A stretch of 64,000 bases of DNA from Stutzerimonas kirkiae (GCF_004327335.1 NZ_QJUO01000003.1:144116-208115), one strand, 5' to 3'. Positions 11,615 to 22,365 are shown, counted from the first letter of the stretch. Numbers and translations are program-made. Notes: a model not told the origin generated them from the sequence alone.

Positions 11615-12232
11615 GTGCTGCCTGAAATCCATGAATTCCTGGGTTGCCGTACGCCCGATGGCTGGGTGCGGGCAGCCCTGGCCGAGCAGGATGTGATGCT
11701 GATCGATCACAAGAATTGCGAGTTCAAGGCCGCTTCGACGGCACTGAGCCTGATCGCTCGCTACAACCTGCATATCGACCTGGTGAACTACATGTCGCGT
11801 CTGGCCCGGGAAGAGCTGGTGCACCATGAGCAGGTGCTGCGTTTGATGAAGCGGCGCAAGGTCGCGCTGCGGCCCATCTCGGCCAGTCGCTATGCCTCCG
11901 GGCTGCGCAAGGTGGTGCGCAGCCATGAGCCCTGCAGGCTGGTGGATACCCTGGTGGTGGGCGCTTTTATCGAGGCGCGTTCCTGCGAGCGCTTCGAGTC
12001 GCTGGTGCCGCATCTGGACGATGAACTGGGCAAGTTCTACTTCGGCCTGCTGAAGTCCGAGGCGCGGCATTTCCAGAATTACCTGCGCTTCGCCTATCAG
12101 TATGGCGAGGCCGCCGACGTGGATCAGGTGATCGAGCGGGTAAGGGCGGTGGAGCGCGAACTGATCGAAAGCCCGGACAGCGAGTTCCGCTTCCACAGTG
12201 GGGTGCCGGCGAGCGAGCAGTCGCAAGCATGA
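11615..12232 (+). CDS. miaE: tRNA-(ms2io6A)-hydroxylase MiaE
   Basis: A non-haem di-iron monooxygenase that hydroxylates the isopentenyl group of ms2i6A37 in tRNAs reading UNN codons. The 205-aa ferritin-like helical protein shows the expected iron ligands: E in CEFKAASTALSL, E-x2-H in REELVHHEQVL, E in FIEARSCERF and E-x2-H in SEARHFQNYLRF. Translation starts at a GTG 14 bases after GAGG. It is a single-gene unit between the Usp gene and lpxH, and faces lpxH convergently. Confidence 0.9.
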   Translation: MLPEIHEFLGCRTPDGWVRAALAEQDVMLIDHKNCEFKAASTALSLIARYNLHIDLVNYMSRLAREELVHHEQVLRLMKRRKVALRPISASRYASGLRKVVRSHEPCRLVDTLVVGAFIEARSCERFESLVPHLDDELGKFYFGLLKSEARHFQNYLRFAYQYGEAADVDQVIERVRAVERELIESPDSEFRFHSGVPASEQSQA

Positions 12233-12286
12233 TTCGCTGCCGCCGATAACCGTGCGCATGCTCTAGATTGAAGCCCGTCGCTGCGT

Positions 12287-13012
12287 TCAGGCTTCGAGGG
12301 GGAAAGGCGCCTGGTGGAAGCCCTGTTCGTCGACCTGCAGCGCCCAGCCATTATTGTCCCAGTCGCCAAGAACGATGCGGCGGGCGCTTTGCCCGTCGAT
12401 CCGTAGCGGGTGTTCCGCAGGGCGGTGGGTATGGCCGTGGATCAGGGTGCGTACATGCTGGCGTTGCATCAGCCTGGTCACTTCCTGCGGCGTGACATCG
12501 ACGATATCGCTGGCTTTCATGCGGGTCTGTTCGCGGCTTTTCGAGCGCAGCTTGCGCCCCAGCTTCTGCCGCGTAGCCAGTGGCAGGTTGCGCAGGATCA
12601 GTAGGCTCAGCGGGTTGCGCAGCCAGCGGCGCAGGCGCATGTAGGCGATATCGCGGCTGCACAGGGCATCGCCATGGCTCAGCAGGACGGGTTCTCCGGC
12701 GATTTCCAGGCGGTATGGATCGGGTAGCAGGCGGCAGCCCGCCTCGCGGCAGAATGCCTTGCCGAGCAGGAAGTCCCGGTTGCCGTGCATCAGGAATACC
12801 TGGGTGCCGCTTTCGCCGAGCTGGCGCAGCAGGCTGGCGATGTAGTGGTGAAAGTCGCTCATGGCATCGTCGCCGACCCAGGCTTCGAAGAAGTCGCCAA
12901 GGATATACAGGGCCGATGCCTGGCGGGCGCGTTGTTCGAGGAAGCGGGCGAACGCCCGGGTGATGTCCGGGCGTTCCTGTTGCAGATGCAGATCGGAGAT
13001 CAGCAGGATCAT
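12287..13012 (-). CDS. lpxH: UDP-2,3-diacylglucosamine pyrophosphatase LpxH
   Basis: A Mn-dependent hydrolase of lipid A biosynthesis that cleaves UDP-2,3-diacylglucosamine to lipid X and UMP at the inner membrane surface. The 241-aa protein shows all calcineurin-like phosphoesterase blocks: ISDLHLQQ (D8, H10), [26 protein letters not shown] and [10 protein letters not shown]. Its ATG overlaps the ppiB stop by four bases (ATGA), so the two are coupled. Essential in most Gram-negatives. Confidence 0.95.
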   Translation of the reverse strand: MILLISDLHLQQERPDITRAFARFLEQRARQASALYILGDFFEAWVGDDAMSDFHHYIASLLRQLGESGTQVFLMHGNRDFLLGKAFCREAGCRLLPDPYRLEIAGEPVLLSHGDALCSRDIAYMRLRRWLRNPLSLLILRNLPLATRQKLGRKLRSKSREQTRMKASDIVDVTPQEVTRLMQRQHVRTLIHGHTHRPAEHPLRIDGQSARRIVLGDWDNNGWALQVDEQGFHQAPFPLEA

Positions 13013-13503
13013 TCGATGATTTCGGCTTTCTCGATGATCACGTCTTCGACCGGCACGTCCTGGTGGCCGGATTTCATGGTGGTCGGCACGTTCTTGATGC
13101 TTTCCAGCACTTCCAGGCCCTCGGTTACCGCGCCGAATACGGCATAGCCCCAGCCCTGGGTGGTGGGGGCGCTGTGGTCGAGGAAGTCGTTGTCCTTGAC
13201 GTTGATGAAGAACTGCGCGGAAGCGGAGTGAGGGTCCATGGTGCGGGCCATGGCCAGGGTGCCGGTCTTGTTGGAGAGGCCGTTGTTGGCTTCGTTCTTG
13301 ATCGGCGCGCGGGTGGCCTTCTGTTTCATGCCGGGCTCGAAACCGCCGCCCTGGATCATGAAGTTGCCGATCACGCGGTGGAAGATAGTGCCGTCGTAGT
13401 GGCCGCTCTTCACGTACTCCTTGAAGTTGGCCACGGTTTCCGGGGCCTTGTCCTCGAACAGTTCGATGGTGATGTCGCCGTGATTGGTGTGCAGTTTGAT
13501 CAT
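13009..13503 (-). CDS. ppiB: Cytoplasmic peptidyl-prolyl cis-trans isomerase B (cyclophilin)
   Basis: A 164-aa cyclophilin without a signal peptide, hence cytoplasmic PpiB. The catalytic block is [18 protein letters not shown] (the R and F of FHRV..FMIQGG), then [15 protein letters not shown] and [15 protein letters not shown]. It speeds proline isomerisation during folding. It is the first gene of a ppiB-lpxH pair (4-bp overlap) and is divergent from glnS across a 176-bp gap, the common pseudomonad arrangement. Confidence 0.95.
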   Translation of the reverse strand: MIKLHTNHGDITIELFEDKAPETVANFKEYVKSGHYDGTIFHRVIGNFMIQGGGFEPGMKQKATRAPIKNEANNGLSNKTGTLAMARTMDPHSASAQFFINVKDNDFLDHSAPTTQGWGYAVFGAVTEGLEVLESIKNVPTTMKSGHQDVPVEDVIIEKAEIIE

Positions 13504-13679
13504 CTGGGTTTCCGTAGTCTGTCGGGCTTGTCGTTGGGCACTATGTGAACGCCTGGCACCACGGCCTGGCGCTTTGCTCTGTCAGGGGGTTGACGGGTTC
13601 GCTATCATAAGCCCTTTATTCCGACCGGCCTACCTTGAAACGTCTCGAGGCCGCGTACCCGCAGACCATTAAGGACATC

Positions 13680-15350
13680 ATGAGCAAGCCCGAGATCACC
13701 GCCGCCACCAACTTTCTCCGCGCCATCGTCCAGGCCGACCTGGATGCCGGCAAGCACGCGAAGATCATCACGCGTTTCCCTCCTGAGCCCAATGGCTACC
13801 TGCATATCGGCCATGCCAAGTCGATCTGCCTGAACTTCGGCCTGGCCGAGGAATTCGGCGGCCAGTGCAACCTGCGTTTCGACGATACCAACCCGGCCAA
13901 GGAGGACCAGGAGTACATCGACGCGATCAAGGCGGATGTCGAGTGGCTGGGCTTCAAGTGGGCGGGCGACGAGCATTACGCCTCGGACTACTTCGAGCAG
14001 TTGCATGCCTGGGCGGTGTATCTGATCGAGGCCGGCAAGGCCTACGTCTGCGACCTGACCCCGGAGCAGGCCCGCGAATACCGTGGCAGCCTGACCGAGC
14101 CGGGCCGCGACAGCCCGTTCCGCGAGCGCTCCGTCGCGGAGAACCTCGAGTTGTTCGCGCGCATGAAGGCCGGCGAGTTCCCCGATGGCGCGCGCGCGCT
14201 GCGGGCGAAGATCGACATGGCTTCGCCGAACATGAACCTGCGCGATCCGATCCTCTACCGGATTCGCCATGCCCACCACCACCAGACCGGCGACAAATGG
14301 TGCATCTACCCGAGCTATGACTTCACCCATGGCCAGTCGGATGCCATCGAGGGCGTCACCCACTCGATCTGCACCCTGGAGTTCGAGGACCACCGCCCGC
14401 TCTACGAGTGGTTCCTGGAAAACCTGCCGGTACCGGTGCGGCCGCGCCAGTACGAGTTCGCCCGGCTGAACCTGAACTACACCGTCACCAGCAAGCGCAA
14501 GCTCAAGCAACTGGTGGACGAGCGGCACGTAAACGGCTGGGACGATCCGCGCATGTCCACGCTGAGCGGCTTCCGCCGGCGCGGCTATACGCCGGCGTCG
14601 ATCCGTACCTTCTGCGACATGATCGGCGTCAACCGCGCCGGTGGCGTGGTGGATGTCGGTATGCTGGAGTTCGCCATCCGCGACGACCTGGATGCCAACG
14701 CCGCCCGTGCCATGTGCGTGCTCAAGCCGCTCAAGGTGGTGATCACCAACTATCCCGAAGGCCAGGTCGAGCAACTGCAACTGCCGCGTCATCCCAAGCA
14801 GGACATCGGCGTGCGGGTGCTGCCGTTCTCCCGCGAGATCTACATCGACGCCAGCGACTTCGAGGAAAATCCCCCGGCCGGCTACAAGCGCCTGGTCCCT
14901 GGCGGGGAAGTGCGCCTGCGCGGCAGCTACGTGATCCGTGCCGACGAGGCGCTGAAGGATGCCGCCGGCAATATCGTCGAACTGCGCTGCAGCTACGATG
15001 AGAACACCCTGGGCAAGAACCCCGAGGGCCGCAAGGTCAAGGGGGTGATCCACTGGGTGCCGCTGGCCGAGAGCATCGAGTGCGAAGTACGCCTGTACGA
15101 CCGGTTGTTCAAGTCGGCCAACCCGGAGAAGGCCGAACAGGGCGGCAGTTTCCTCGACAATATCAACCCGGACTCGCTGGTCGTCCTCCAGGGCTGCCGC
15201 GCCGAGCCGTCGCTGGCCAGCGCCACGCCGCAGGAGCGTTTCCAGTTCGAGCGCGAGGGCTACTTCTGCGCCGACTCCCGCGACAGTGGGCCGGATGCCT
15301 TGGTGTTCAACCGCACTGTGACCCTGCGCGACTCCTGGGGAGGGCAGTGA
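13680..15350 (+). CDS. glnS: Glutaminyl-tRNA synthetase
   Basis: Class I aminoacyl-tRNA synthetase of 556 aa charging tRNA-Gln. The HIGH signature is in [16 protein letters not shown] and the KMSKS-type loop is [10 protein letters not shown]. The C-terminal anticodon-binding barrels are complete, ending in [14 protein letters not shown]. The ATG at 13680 follows AAGGA closely and gives the family length; the upstream in-frame extension is not conserved. Its TGA overlaps the cysS ATG (TGATG), so glnS and cysS form a coupled synthetase operon. Confidence 0.97.
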   Translation: MSKPEITAATNFLRAIVQADLDAGKHAKIITRFPPEPNGYLHIGHAKSICLNFGLAEEFGGQCNLRFDDTNPAKEDQEYIDAIKADVEWLGFKWAGDEHYASDYFEQLHAWAVYLIEAGKAYVCDLTPEQAREYRGSLTEPGRDSPFRERSVAENLELFARMKAGEFPDGARALRAKIDMASPNMNLRDPILYRIRHAHHHQTGDKWCIYPSYDFTHGQSDAIEGVTHSICTLEFEDHRPLYEWFLENLPVPVRPRQYEFARLNLNYTVTSKRKLKQLVDERHVNGWDDPRMSTLSGFRRRGYTPASIRTFCDMIGVNRAGGVVDVGMLEFAIRDDLDANAARAMCVLKPLKVVITNYPEGQVEQLQLPRHPKQDIGVRVLPFSREIYIDASDFEENPPAGYKRLVPGGEVRLRGSYVIRADEALKDAAGNIVELRCSYDENTLGKNPEGRKVKGVIHWVPLAESIECEVRLYDRLFKSANPEKAEQGGSFLDNINPDSLVVLQGCRAEPSLASATPQERFQFEREGYFCADSRDSGPDALVFNRTVTLRDSWGGQ

Positions 15351-16698
15351 TGGCCCTGTCGATCTACAACACCCTGAGCAAGACCAAGGAGCCCTTCAGG
15401 CCGCTGGTCGGCAACCAGGTGCGGCTGTATGTCTGCGGCATGACCGTCTATGACTTCTGCCATATCGGCCATGCGCGGGTGATGGTCGCCTTCGACGTGG
15501 TGACGCGCTGGCTGCGCGCGCGCGGCTACGAGGTGACCTATGTGCGCAACATCACCGATATCGACGACAAGATCATCCGCCGCGCGAATGACAACGGCGA
15601 GCCGTTCGAGGCACTGGTCGAACGCATGATCGCCGCCATGCACGAGGACGAAGCGCGCCTGAACGTGTTGCGCCCGGACATCGAGCCGCGTGCCACCGGG
15701 CATATCGACGGCATGCAGGCGATGATCCGCACGCTGATCGACAAGGGCTTCGCCTATGCCCCCGGCAACGGCGATGTCTACTACCGGGTCGGCAGGTTCG
15801 CCGGTTACGGCAAGCTGTCGCGGCGCAGGATCGAGGACCTGCGCATCGGCGCGCGGGTCGAAGTGGACGAGGCCAAGGACGATCCGCTGGACTTCGCCCT
15901 GTGGAAGGGCGCCAAGCCCGGCGAGCCGAGCTGGCCGTCGCCCTGGGGCGCCGGGCGTCCGGGCTGGCATATCGAATGCTCGGTGATGTCCACCTGCTGC
16001 CTGGGCGATACCTTCGATATCCATGGCGGCGGGCCGGACCTGGTGTTCCCGCACCACGAGAACGAGATCGCGCAGAGCGAGGCGGCCACCGGCAAGCCTT
16101 ACGCCAATGCCTGGATGCATGCCGGCGCGGTGCGGGTGGATGGCGAGAAGATGTCCAAGAGCCTGGGCAACTTCTTCACCATCCGCGAGGTGCTGGAGAA
16201 ATATCATCCGGAAGTGGTGCGCTACCTGCTGGTGTCCAGCCACTACCGCAGCCCGATCAACTATTCGGAAGACAGCCTGCGCGAGGCGCGTGCCGCGCTG
16301 GAGCGTTTCTACCAGGCGTTGCGTGGCCTGCCGCAGGTGCCGCCGCCATGGATGACGACTTCAATACTCCGGAAGCCTGCGCCGTGCTGTTCGAGCTGGC
16401 GCGCGAGATCAACCGCTTGCGCGACGGCGATGCGGCGGCCGCCGCCGGGCTGGCGGCCCGTCTGCGGGAGCTGGCCGACAGCCTCGGGGTGCTGGGCCTG
16501 GAGGCGGATGTCTTCCTGCAGGGGCAGGCGGCCGGCAAGGTCGATGCGCAACAGGTCGAAGCCCTTGTGGCCGCGCGCCTGCAGGCGCGGGCGGAGAAGA
16601 ACTGGGCCGAGTCGGACCGCATTCGCGACCAACTGGTCGGACTGGGCGTGGTGCTCGAGGACGGCAAGGGCGGGACGACCTGGCGCCTGGCCGATTGA
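15350..16698 (+). pseudogene. cysS: Cysteinyl-tRNA synthetase gene with internal deletion and frameshift
   Basis: The first ~330 codons encode an intact CysRS catalytic core: zinc and HIGH region [50 protein letters not shown] and KMSKS in [15 protein letters not shown]. After ...ALRGLPQVP the frame is lost at about 16340-16347. The remainder ([20 protein letters not shown] to GTTTWRLAD, ending at 16698) is intact but in another frame. Compared with E. coli or P. aeruginosa CysS from memory, about a dozen residues of the form GGEAFEARF are missing there. Read straight through, the first frame stops at 16732 after ~115 nonsense residues. CysS is essential, so this is either a sequence or assembly error in a GCC-rich tract, or a real lesion with another functional copy or split translation. 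The tail could restart at ATG 16348. Confidence 0.85.
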
Positions 16699-16849
16699 GG
16701 CGGCAGGTTTCGCGGCGGGCCGATGGGCTTGAGGTGAAGCGCACCCCGCTGTGGCTTCCAGCCTGCCGCTTGCCGCCGCTCCTGCGTCCAGGAACCTGGC
16801 AAGGTGTTTCCTCGGGTGGCGTTTTCATCGGTATTGATTTGTTTTTTTT

Positions 16850-16875
16850 GGAATAAACAAATAATTTCTTATTCC
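16850..16875. promoter_or_regulatory. Inverted repeat upstream of the RBBP9-type hydrolase gene
   Basis: GGAATAA (16850-16856) and TTATTCC (16869-16875), 12 bp apart, lie in a strikingly A/T-rich stretch 60-85 bp before the hydrolase start. This could be an operator or part of the promoter. The regulator is unknown. Confidence 0.4.
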
Positions 16876-16934
16876 TTAACATGCTGTCCCTGCCGCTCTA
16901 GACTGGTGCCAAATCCAGTTCCGAGAGGTGTGCC

Positions 16935-17516
16935 ATGCGCAGCCAGAGCATTCGTTACCTGATCCTGCCCGGCTGGCAGGGGTCGCCGCAAGAGCACTGG
17001 CAGAGCCATTGGCAGCGTTGCCTGCCGAATGCCGGTAGGGTGCAGCAACGGGACTGGGACCAGCCCGATGCGGAAAGCTGGGTGCAGTCGCTGGAGGACA
17101 GTATCCTCGCCGAGAATACCCCGGTGATCCTGATCGCCCACAGCCTCGGTTGCGTCACGGTGGCGCGCTGGGCGGCCCGGGCCAGCAGTGATGTGCTGGC
17201 GAAGGTGCGTGGTGCCCTGCTGGTCGCCCCTGCCGATGTCGAGCGCCCGGCTTGCCCGCCCGCCTTGCAGGGCTTCGCACCGATTCCGCTGCAGCCGCTG
17301 CCGTTTCCCTGCCAACTGGTCGGCTCCGACAACGATTCGGCGGCAAGCGCTGCCCGGGCGTTGGAGTTGGCTCGTGGCTGGGGCGCCGAGGCGGCGATCC
17401 TTACCGATGCCGGTCATATCAATGTCAAGTCCGGGCATCGGCGCTGGGAGCAGGGTTTCGTTTATCTATACCGATTGCAACGGCGCATCGAACAACTGGC
17501 AAGGCGTCGGGCTTGA
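16935..17516 (+). CDS. RBBP9/YdeN-family alpha/beta hydrolase
   Basis: A 193-aa serine hydrolase of the compact RBBP9/YdeN fold. The N-terminus IRYLILPGWQGSPQEHWQSHW is the family signature. The nucleophile elbow is IAHSLGCV (Ser in H-S-L-G), an aspartate lies in VGSDNDSAAS, and the catalytic His in DAGHINVKSGH. No signal peptide. The natural substrate of this family is not established. It precedes an NtrC-type AAA+ gene by about 50 bp on the same strand; I recall such hydrolases next to SfnR-like regulators of organosulfur use in pseudomonads, so a link to sulfur scavenging is possible but unproven. Confidence 0.87.
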   Translation: MRSQSIRYLILPGWQGSPQEHWQSHWQRCLPNAGRVQQRDWDQPDAESWVQSLEDSILAENTPVILIAHSLGCVTVARWAARASSDVLAKVRGALLVAPADVERPACPPALQGFAPIPLQPLPFPCQLVGSDNDSAASAARALELARGWGAEAAILTDAGHINVKSGHRRWEQGFVYLYRLQRRIEQLARRRA

Positions 17517-17568
17517 AGGCTGCGCAGTCGTTACACCGAGCCTGCTGGCTCATTCTCAGGAGAGCACG

Positions 17569-18510
17569 ATGAGTCGCCCCGCAGTACCCCAGCAACCCCT
17601 GCTGACCTTTCCCGATGCGGAAAGAAGCCCACTGAGCATTCGTGCCAAGGCACTGGTGTTCGTCGACCCGCGTTCGCGCGAGCTGCGCAAGGAGGTCGAG
17701 CGGCTGGCGATCCGCCCGGCTCCGGTGCTGATACAGGGTGAAACCGGCAGCGGCAAGGAGCTGCTGGCGCGTCATATCCACAATGCCAGCGAACGTTCCG
17801 GCCTGTTCGTGGCGCTGAGTTGCAGCGGCCTCGGGGCGCGCACCGCCCAGGCGGAGTTGTTCGGCTACGTCACGGCCGGCCAGGAAAGCACCGTGGCTGG
17901 TCGTGCCGGCTGGTTCGGTTCGGCCAATGGCGGCACGCTCTATCTCGACGAGATCGGCGATCTGTCACTGGGCTTGCAGGAGCAACTGCTGCAGGCGCTG
18001 GAAACCGGCGAGGTGTTGCGGGTCGGTGCCAATCGCGCCACGCCGGTCGATGTGCGGGTGGTGGCGGCCACCAGTATCGACCTGGCCCAGGCCGTCGCGG
18101 CGGGCAAGTTCAGCGAGCGGCTCTACCAGTACCTTGGCGATGGCCTGTTGAGCCTGCCGCCGCTGCGCGAGCGAGTGGGCGATATCCTGCCGATGGCCGA
18201 GTATTTCCTCGGCATCCATGCGCAGCGGCTGGGCCTGGCGTTCCCTATCATCGGCGAGAGGGCGCAACGGACCCTGGAGGCCTATTCCTGGCCGGGCAAT
18301 ACCCGGGAACTGGAGAACATCATTCATTTCGCCCTGCTGGTCAGTACAGGCGACGAGATCGAGCCCAGGCACCTCAATCTGCCGGGTATCGGCGATCCGC
18401 TGGCGCTGCTGGAAAGCGGTTTCCGTCAGGCGCTGGCAGTGGATGACGCATCGCTGCGGGAGCGGTTGGGACGGTGGCTGCGCGAGGCCTCGCAACGCCT
18501 CGAGGGTTGA
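17569..18510 (+). CDS. NtrC-like AAA+ protein (SfnR-like) lacking GAFTGA and DNA-binding domain
   Basis: The 313-aa protein is almost only a sigma-54-activator AAA+ domain. Walker A GETGSGKE (57-64), Walker B GGTLYLDEIGDL (LYLDE 124-128), LPPLRERVGDILP and sensor II SWPGNTRELENIIHFALL are intact. The start (ATG 17569) has CAGGAGAG upstream and the N-terminus resembles SfnR-type regulators without a receiver domain. Two parts needed for sigma-54 activation are absent. The GAFTGA loop position after ELFGY reads AGQEST (103-108). The protein ends at REASQRLEG with no Fis-type helix-turn-helix. It may be an ATPase that assembles with or antagonises another activator, or a decaying gene; the clean motifs argue against plain decay. 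Confidence 0.85.
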   Translation: MSRPAVPQQPLLTFPDAERSPLSIRAKALVFVDPRSRELRKEVERLAIRPAPVLIQGETGSGKELLARHIHNASERSGLFVALSCSGLGARTAQAELFGYVTAGQESTVAGRAGWFGSANGGTLYLDEIGDLSLGLQEQLLQALETGEVLRVGANRATPVDVRVVAATSIDLAQAVAAGKFSERLYQYLGDGLLSLPPLRERVGDILPMAEYFLGIHAQRLGLAFPIIGERAQRTLEAYSWPGNTRELENIIHFALLVSTGDEIEPRHLNLPGIGDPLALLESGFRQALAVDDASLRERLGRWLREASQRLEG

Positions 18511-18553
18511 TGCGGGGGGCGCCGTGCGAACGCTCGACGTGGCGCCATCCCCT

Positions 18554-18575
18554 GGTGCGCGCTGCGCACCCTACG
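18554..18575. repeat. GGTGCGC palindromic repeat
   Basis: GGTGCGCGCTGCGCACCCTAC, the reverse of the TAGGGTGCGC...GCGCACC element seen also at 20399-20415, 28942-28961 and 63831-63850. Common in Pseudomonas intergenic DNA. It lies between converging genes and could form a hairpin. Confidence 0.65.
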
Positions 18576-18618
18576 CAAAGCCGCTGTTATCCACCGCGGC
18601 TTGATCCGTGACGCGACC

Positions 18619-19233
18619 CTAACCCGGCGGGTAGTCGGCCAGGGCGCGGCGGGTCGCATCGCGTAGCGCCTCCCGCCGCTCCATCTGCTTGTCGCTGCTG
18701 CGCGCCTCGGCCTGGTTGCTCCAGACGGTCTGCCCGTTGCGGCTGTCCAGCAGCTCCAGGTAGACCACCAGCACATTCTCTTCATAGTTGCGCACTACCG
18801 GTGCGCGTCCCCAGGCCCCGTAGTCCCTGCCGTAGCGCCCATGGCCGTAATAGGTGCCGTAGTCGTCATAGACCTGGCGCACGCGTTTTTCCTGGCGGAC
18901 GCTGGCTTTCAGCTTCAGGTCGGCCTGGGCTTGTGCGCTGGCGGGGCGCAGGCCGCGTTGTTCCAGGGCATCGGCGATGATCTCCTGGATTTCCTCGCTG
19001 CCAATGGAAGCGCTGGACGCGGGGCGTGCCTGCCAGCTCCAGCTACGGTAGCTGGAGAACGCCAGGGGAGCGGCGGGATAGGGGCCGTCGATCCGCTGCG
19101 TGCCCTGGGGTTCGGCGGGCAGCGGGGCGCTTTGCGGCTGGTAAGGGTTGCTGCCCTGGCAGGCCGTGAGCAATGCCAGGCAGGTCAGGATGCCCAGGCG
19201 AAGCCATTTCGACGACAGGGGTATGGAAGTCAT
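18619..19233 (-). CDS. DUF4136 lipoprotein
   Basis: A 204-aa predicted lipoprotein: signal peptide LGILTCLALLTACQGS with Cys about residue 22 as the lipidation site. The mature part has the DUF4136 pattern: FSSYRSWSW, IGSEEIQEIIADALEQRGLRP, AQADLKLKASVRQEKRVRQVYDD and a final NVLVVYLELLDSRNGQTVWSN. These are envelope proteins of unknown role. The start was set at ATG 19233 because GGAGGAA lies just upstream. It lies 22 bp after cmoM on the same strand and may be its last operon member. Confidence 0.87.
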   Translation of the reverse strand: MTSIPLSSKWLRLGILTCLALLTACQGSNPYQPQSAPLPAEPQGTQRIDGPYPAAPLAFSSYRSWSWQARPASSASIGSEEIQEIIADALEQRGLRPASAQAQADLKLKASVRQEKRVRQVYDDYGTYYGHGRYGRDYGAWGRAPVVRNYEENVLVVYLELLDSRNGQTVWSNQAEARSSDKQMERREALRDATRRALADYPPG

Positions 19234-19255
19234 GGCCTTGTTCCTCCGGCGGGTT

Positions 19256-20005
19256 TCAGCGTGGGCGGCACAGCCAGTGTAGATACCGTCCCAGCCCTGC
19301 GAAAGCCGGGTGGCGGCGGTGTGCCAGCTCCATTTCGAGCAGCGCCTGGGTATCGGCGCGTGCCTGGAAGTCGGCAGGCATGTAGTCATGGAATACACGG
19401 ATGCCGCTGCGATGTTCGACCTGCCAGAGCCCTTCGAGTTGCTTGTCCAGCAGGCGAGGGTCCAGGGGTTGCTGTGGGGTCAGGCTCTGGCCCTCTCCAG
19501 CATAGACCTGGCTGCGCAGCTTCTTGAAATGGCCTTTCAGCAGGTTGCGATAGATCAGCGCATCGCGGTTGTAGAAGGCCAGGGACAGCCAGCCGCCAGG
19601 CGCGGTGAAGCGGTGCAGGGCCGGCAGGATCGCCTGGGGCTCGGCCAGCCATTCGAGTACCGCATGGCACAGCACCAGGTCGTAGTGGCTGTCGAGGTGC
19701 GCACCCAGTTCCTGCCACGGCGCCTGGATGAAACGGGCCTGCAGGTTCGCTTCGCTGAAGCGCTGGCGTGCGCCATCGAGCATGGGTGCGGCCGGCTCGG
19801 CCAGGGTGACGCAGTGCCCCAGGGCCGCCAGCCACAGGCTCATATGGCCGAGCCCGGCGCCGATATCGAGTACCCGCAACGGCTTTTGCGGCAGCACCTC
19901 GGCCAGGTCTTCCTGCAATACCGCCAGGCGGATCGCACCCTTGGCGCCGCCGTAGATCTTCTCGGCGAAACGTGTGGCCAGTTCGTCGAAATGGCGGTCG
20001 CTCAT
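19256..20005 (-). CDS. cmoM: tRNA 5-carboxymethoxyuridine methyltransferase CmoM
   Basis: SAM-dependent methyltransferase of 249 aa (formerly SmtA) that methylates cmo5U34 to mcmo5U34 in some tRNAs. The SAM site is VLDIGAGLGHMSLWLAALG, with LAEPAAPML as motif II and LVLCHAVLEWLAEP as motif IV-like. The C-terminal FYNRDALIYRNLLKGHF and RVFHDYMP match the CmoM subgroup. The start ATG overlaps the stop of the upstream MazG-like gene by four bases. It is convergent with the AAA+ gene region. Confidence 0.88.
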   Translation of the reverse strand: MSDRHFDELATRFAEKIYGGAKGAIRLAVLQEDLAEVLPQKPLRVLDIGAGLGHMSLWLAALGHCVTLAEPAAPMLDGARQRFSEANLQARFIQAPWQELGAHLDSHYDLVLCHAVLEWLAEPQAILPALHRFTAPGGWLSLAFYNRDALIYRNLLKGHFKKLRSQVYAGEGQSLTPQQPLDPRLLDKQLEGLWQVEHRSGIRVFHDYMPADFQARADTQALLEMELAHRRHPAFAGLGRYLHWLCRPR

Positions 20006-20307
20006 CGGGCGAAACGCCGCTCGTTGTCGGCCAGCTTGGCCAGCAGCGCCTGTTCCATGTCGATGCCCAGTTCGCTGCACAGCAGCATCAGGTACATGAG
20101 GACGTCGGCGACTTCCTGGCCGGCGTGCTCGAGCTGTTCTGCGCTCAGTTGCCGCGCCTGTTCGGGCTCCAGCCACTGGAAGATCTCCACCAGCTCGGCC
20201 ATTTCCACGCTGGCGGCCATGGCCAGGTTCTTCGGATTGTGGAACGGCCGCCACTGGTTGGCGTCGCGGATGGCATGCAGGCGGGCGAGGAGGTTGGGCA
20301 GGTTCAT
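20002..20307 (-). CDS. MazG-like nucleotide pyrophosphohydrolase
   Basis: A 101-aa all-helical NTP pyrophosphohydrolase of the MazG-like / dCTPase (RS21-C6) group. Metal-binding residues are seen in ASVEMAELVEIFQWL (E-x2-E) and AGQEVADVLMYLMLL (E-x2-D). Such enzymes clear non-canonical (d)NTPs. It is coupled to cmoM by an ATGA overlap and separated from prfC by a repeat-filled 173-bp gap. Confidence 0.88.
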   Translation of the reverse strand: MNLPNLLARLHAIRDANQWRPFHNPKNLAMAASVEMAELVEIFQWLEPEQARQLSAEQLEHAGQEVADVLMYLMLLCSELGIDMEQALLAKLADNERRFAR

Positions 20308-20317
20308 AGAGTAGCCT

Positions 20318-20470
20318 CAAGCTGCAAGCTGCAAGCCACTTGGCGCTTGTGGCTGGCAGATTACGGCTGTATCGAGTATCGCAAAAAGCGGTCTGGCGGG
20401 TGCGCCGCGCGCACCTGAATAACCGGTGGCGCTATCCGGCAAGCTGCAAGCCACTTGACGCTTGCAGCTT
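20318..20470. repeat. Repeat cluster between prfC and the MazG-like gene
   Basis: Two AGCTGCAAGCCACTTG(G/A)CGCTTG tracts (20318-20349 and 20440-20470) flank a GGTGCGCCGCGCGCACC palindrome (20399-20415). Related AGCTGCAAGCTT tracts occur at 32459-32485 and 62159-62182. Confidence 0.65.
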
Positions 20471-20480
20471 ACAACTGCAT

Positions 20481-22064
<1,584 letters not shown>

Positions 22065-22167
22065 GATCGGTGCCTGATGAATATGGGGTGCATGGCAAAG
22101 CCGGCGATTATAGCGTCAACCACCCGTTCCAGGGTGGCGGTTGGCGTTATGCGCTTGAAGAACCGAT

Positions 22168-22277
22168 AAAAGCGCTGGAGGCTGGAAAGCTGGACGAAAA
22201 ACACCGGTTGCCACGCTCTTTCGTCCAGCCGTCCAGCGCTTTTAGCGAAGGCTTTAGCCGATAGCGCGATTGCCCTG
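22168..22277 (+). repeat. Inverted-repeat element with invertible centre, copy B (in 22065-22365)
   Basis: Outer arms AGCGCTGGAGGCTGGA and TCCAGCGCTTTTAGCGAAGGC enclose a 33-bp centre (22193-22225, GACGAAAAACACCGGTTGCC...). The reverse complement of this centre is nearly identical to the centre of copy C (51984-52017), while the outer arms keep the same orientation. It occupies most of the prfC upstream gap. Confidence 0.7.
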
Positions 22278-22304
22278 CAATTTTCGCGACACACGGTCAT
22301 GGAC

Positions 22305-22323
22305 GAATGCTTCTCATATATAG
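22305..22323 (+). promoter_or_regulatory. Weak Fur-box-like site before the PepSY reductase gene
   Basis: GAATGCTTCTCATATATAG contains ATG-C-TT-C-TCAT, 8 of 11 with the core ATGATAATCAT of the Fur box. The flanks do not match. It lies about 45 bp before the start of a probable iron-reduction gene, the only reason to consider it. Confidence 0.25.
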
Positions 22324-22365
22324 TGGCGCCCCATCGTCAATGGCTCACATCAGGACCGTTACATC

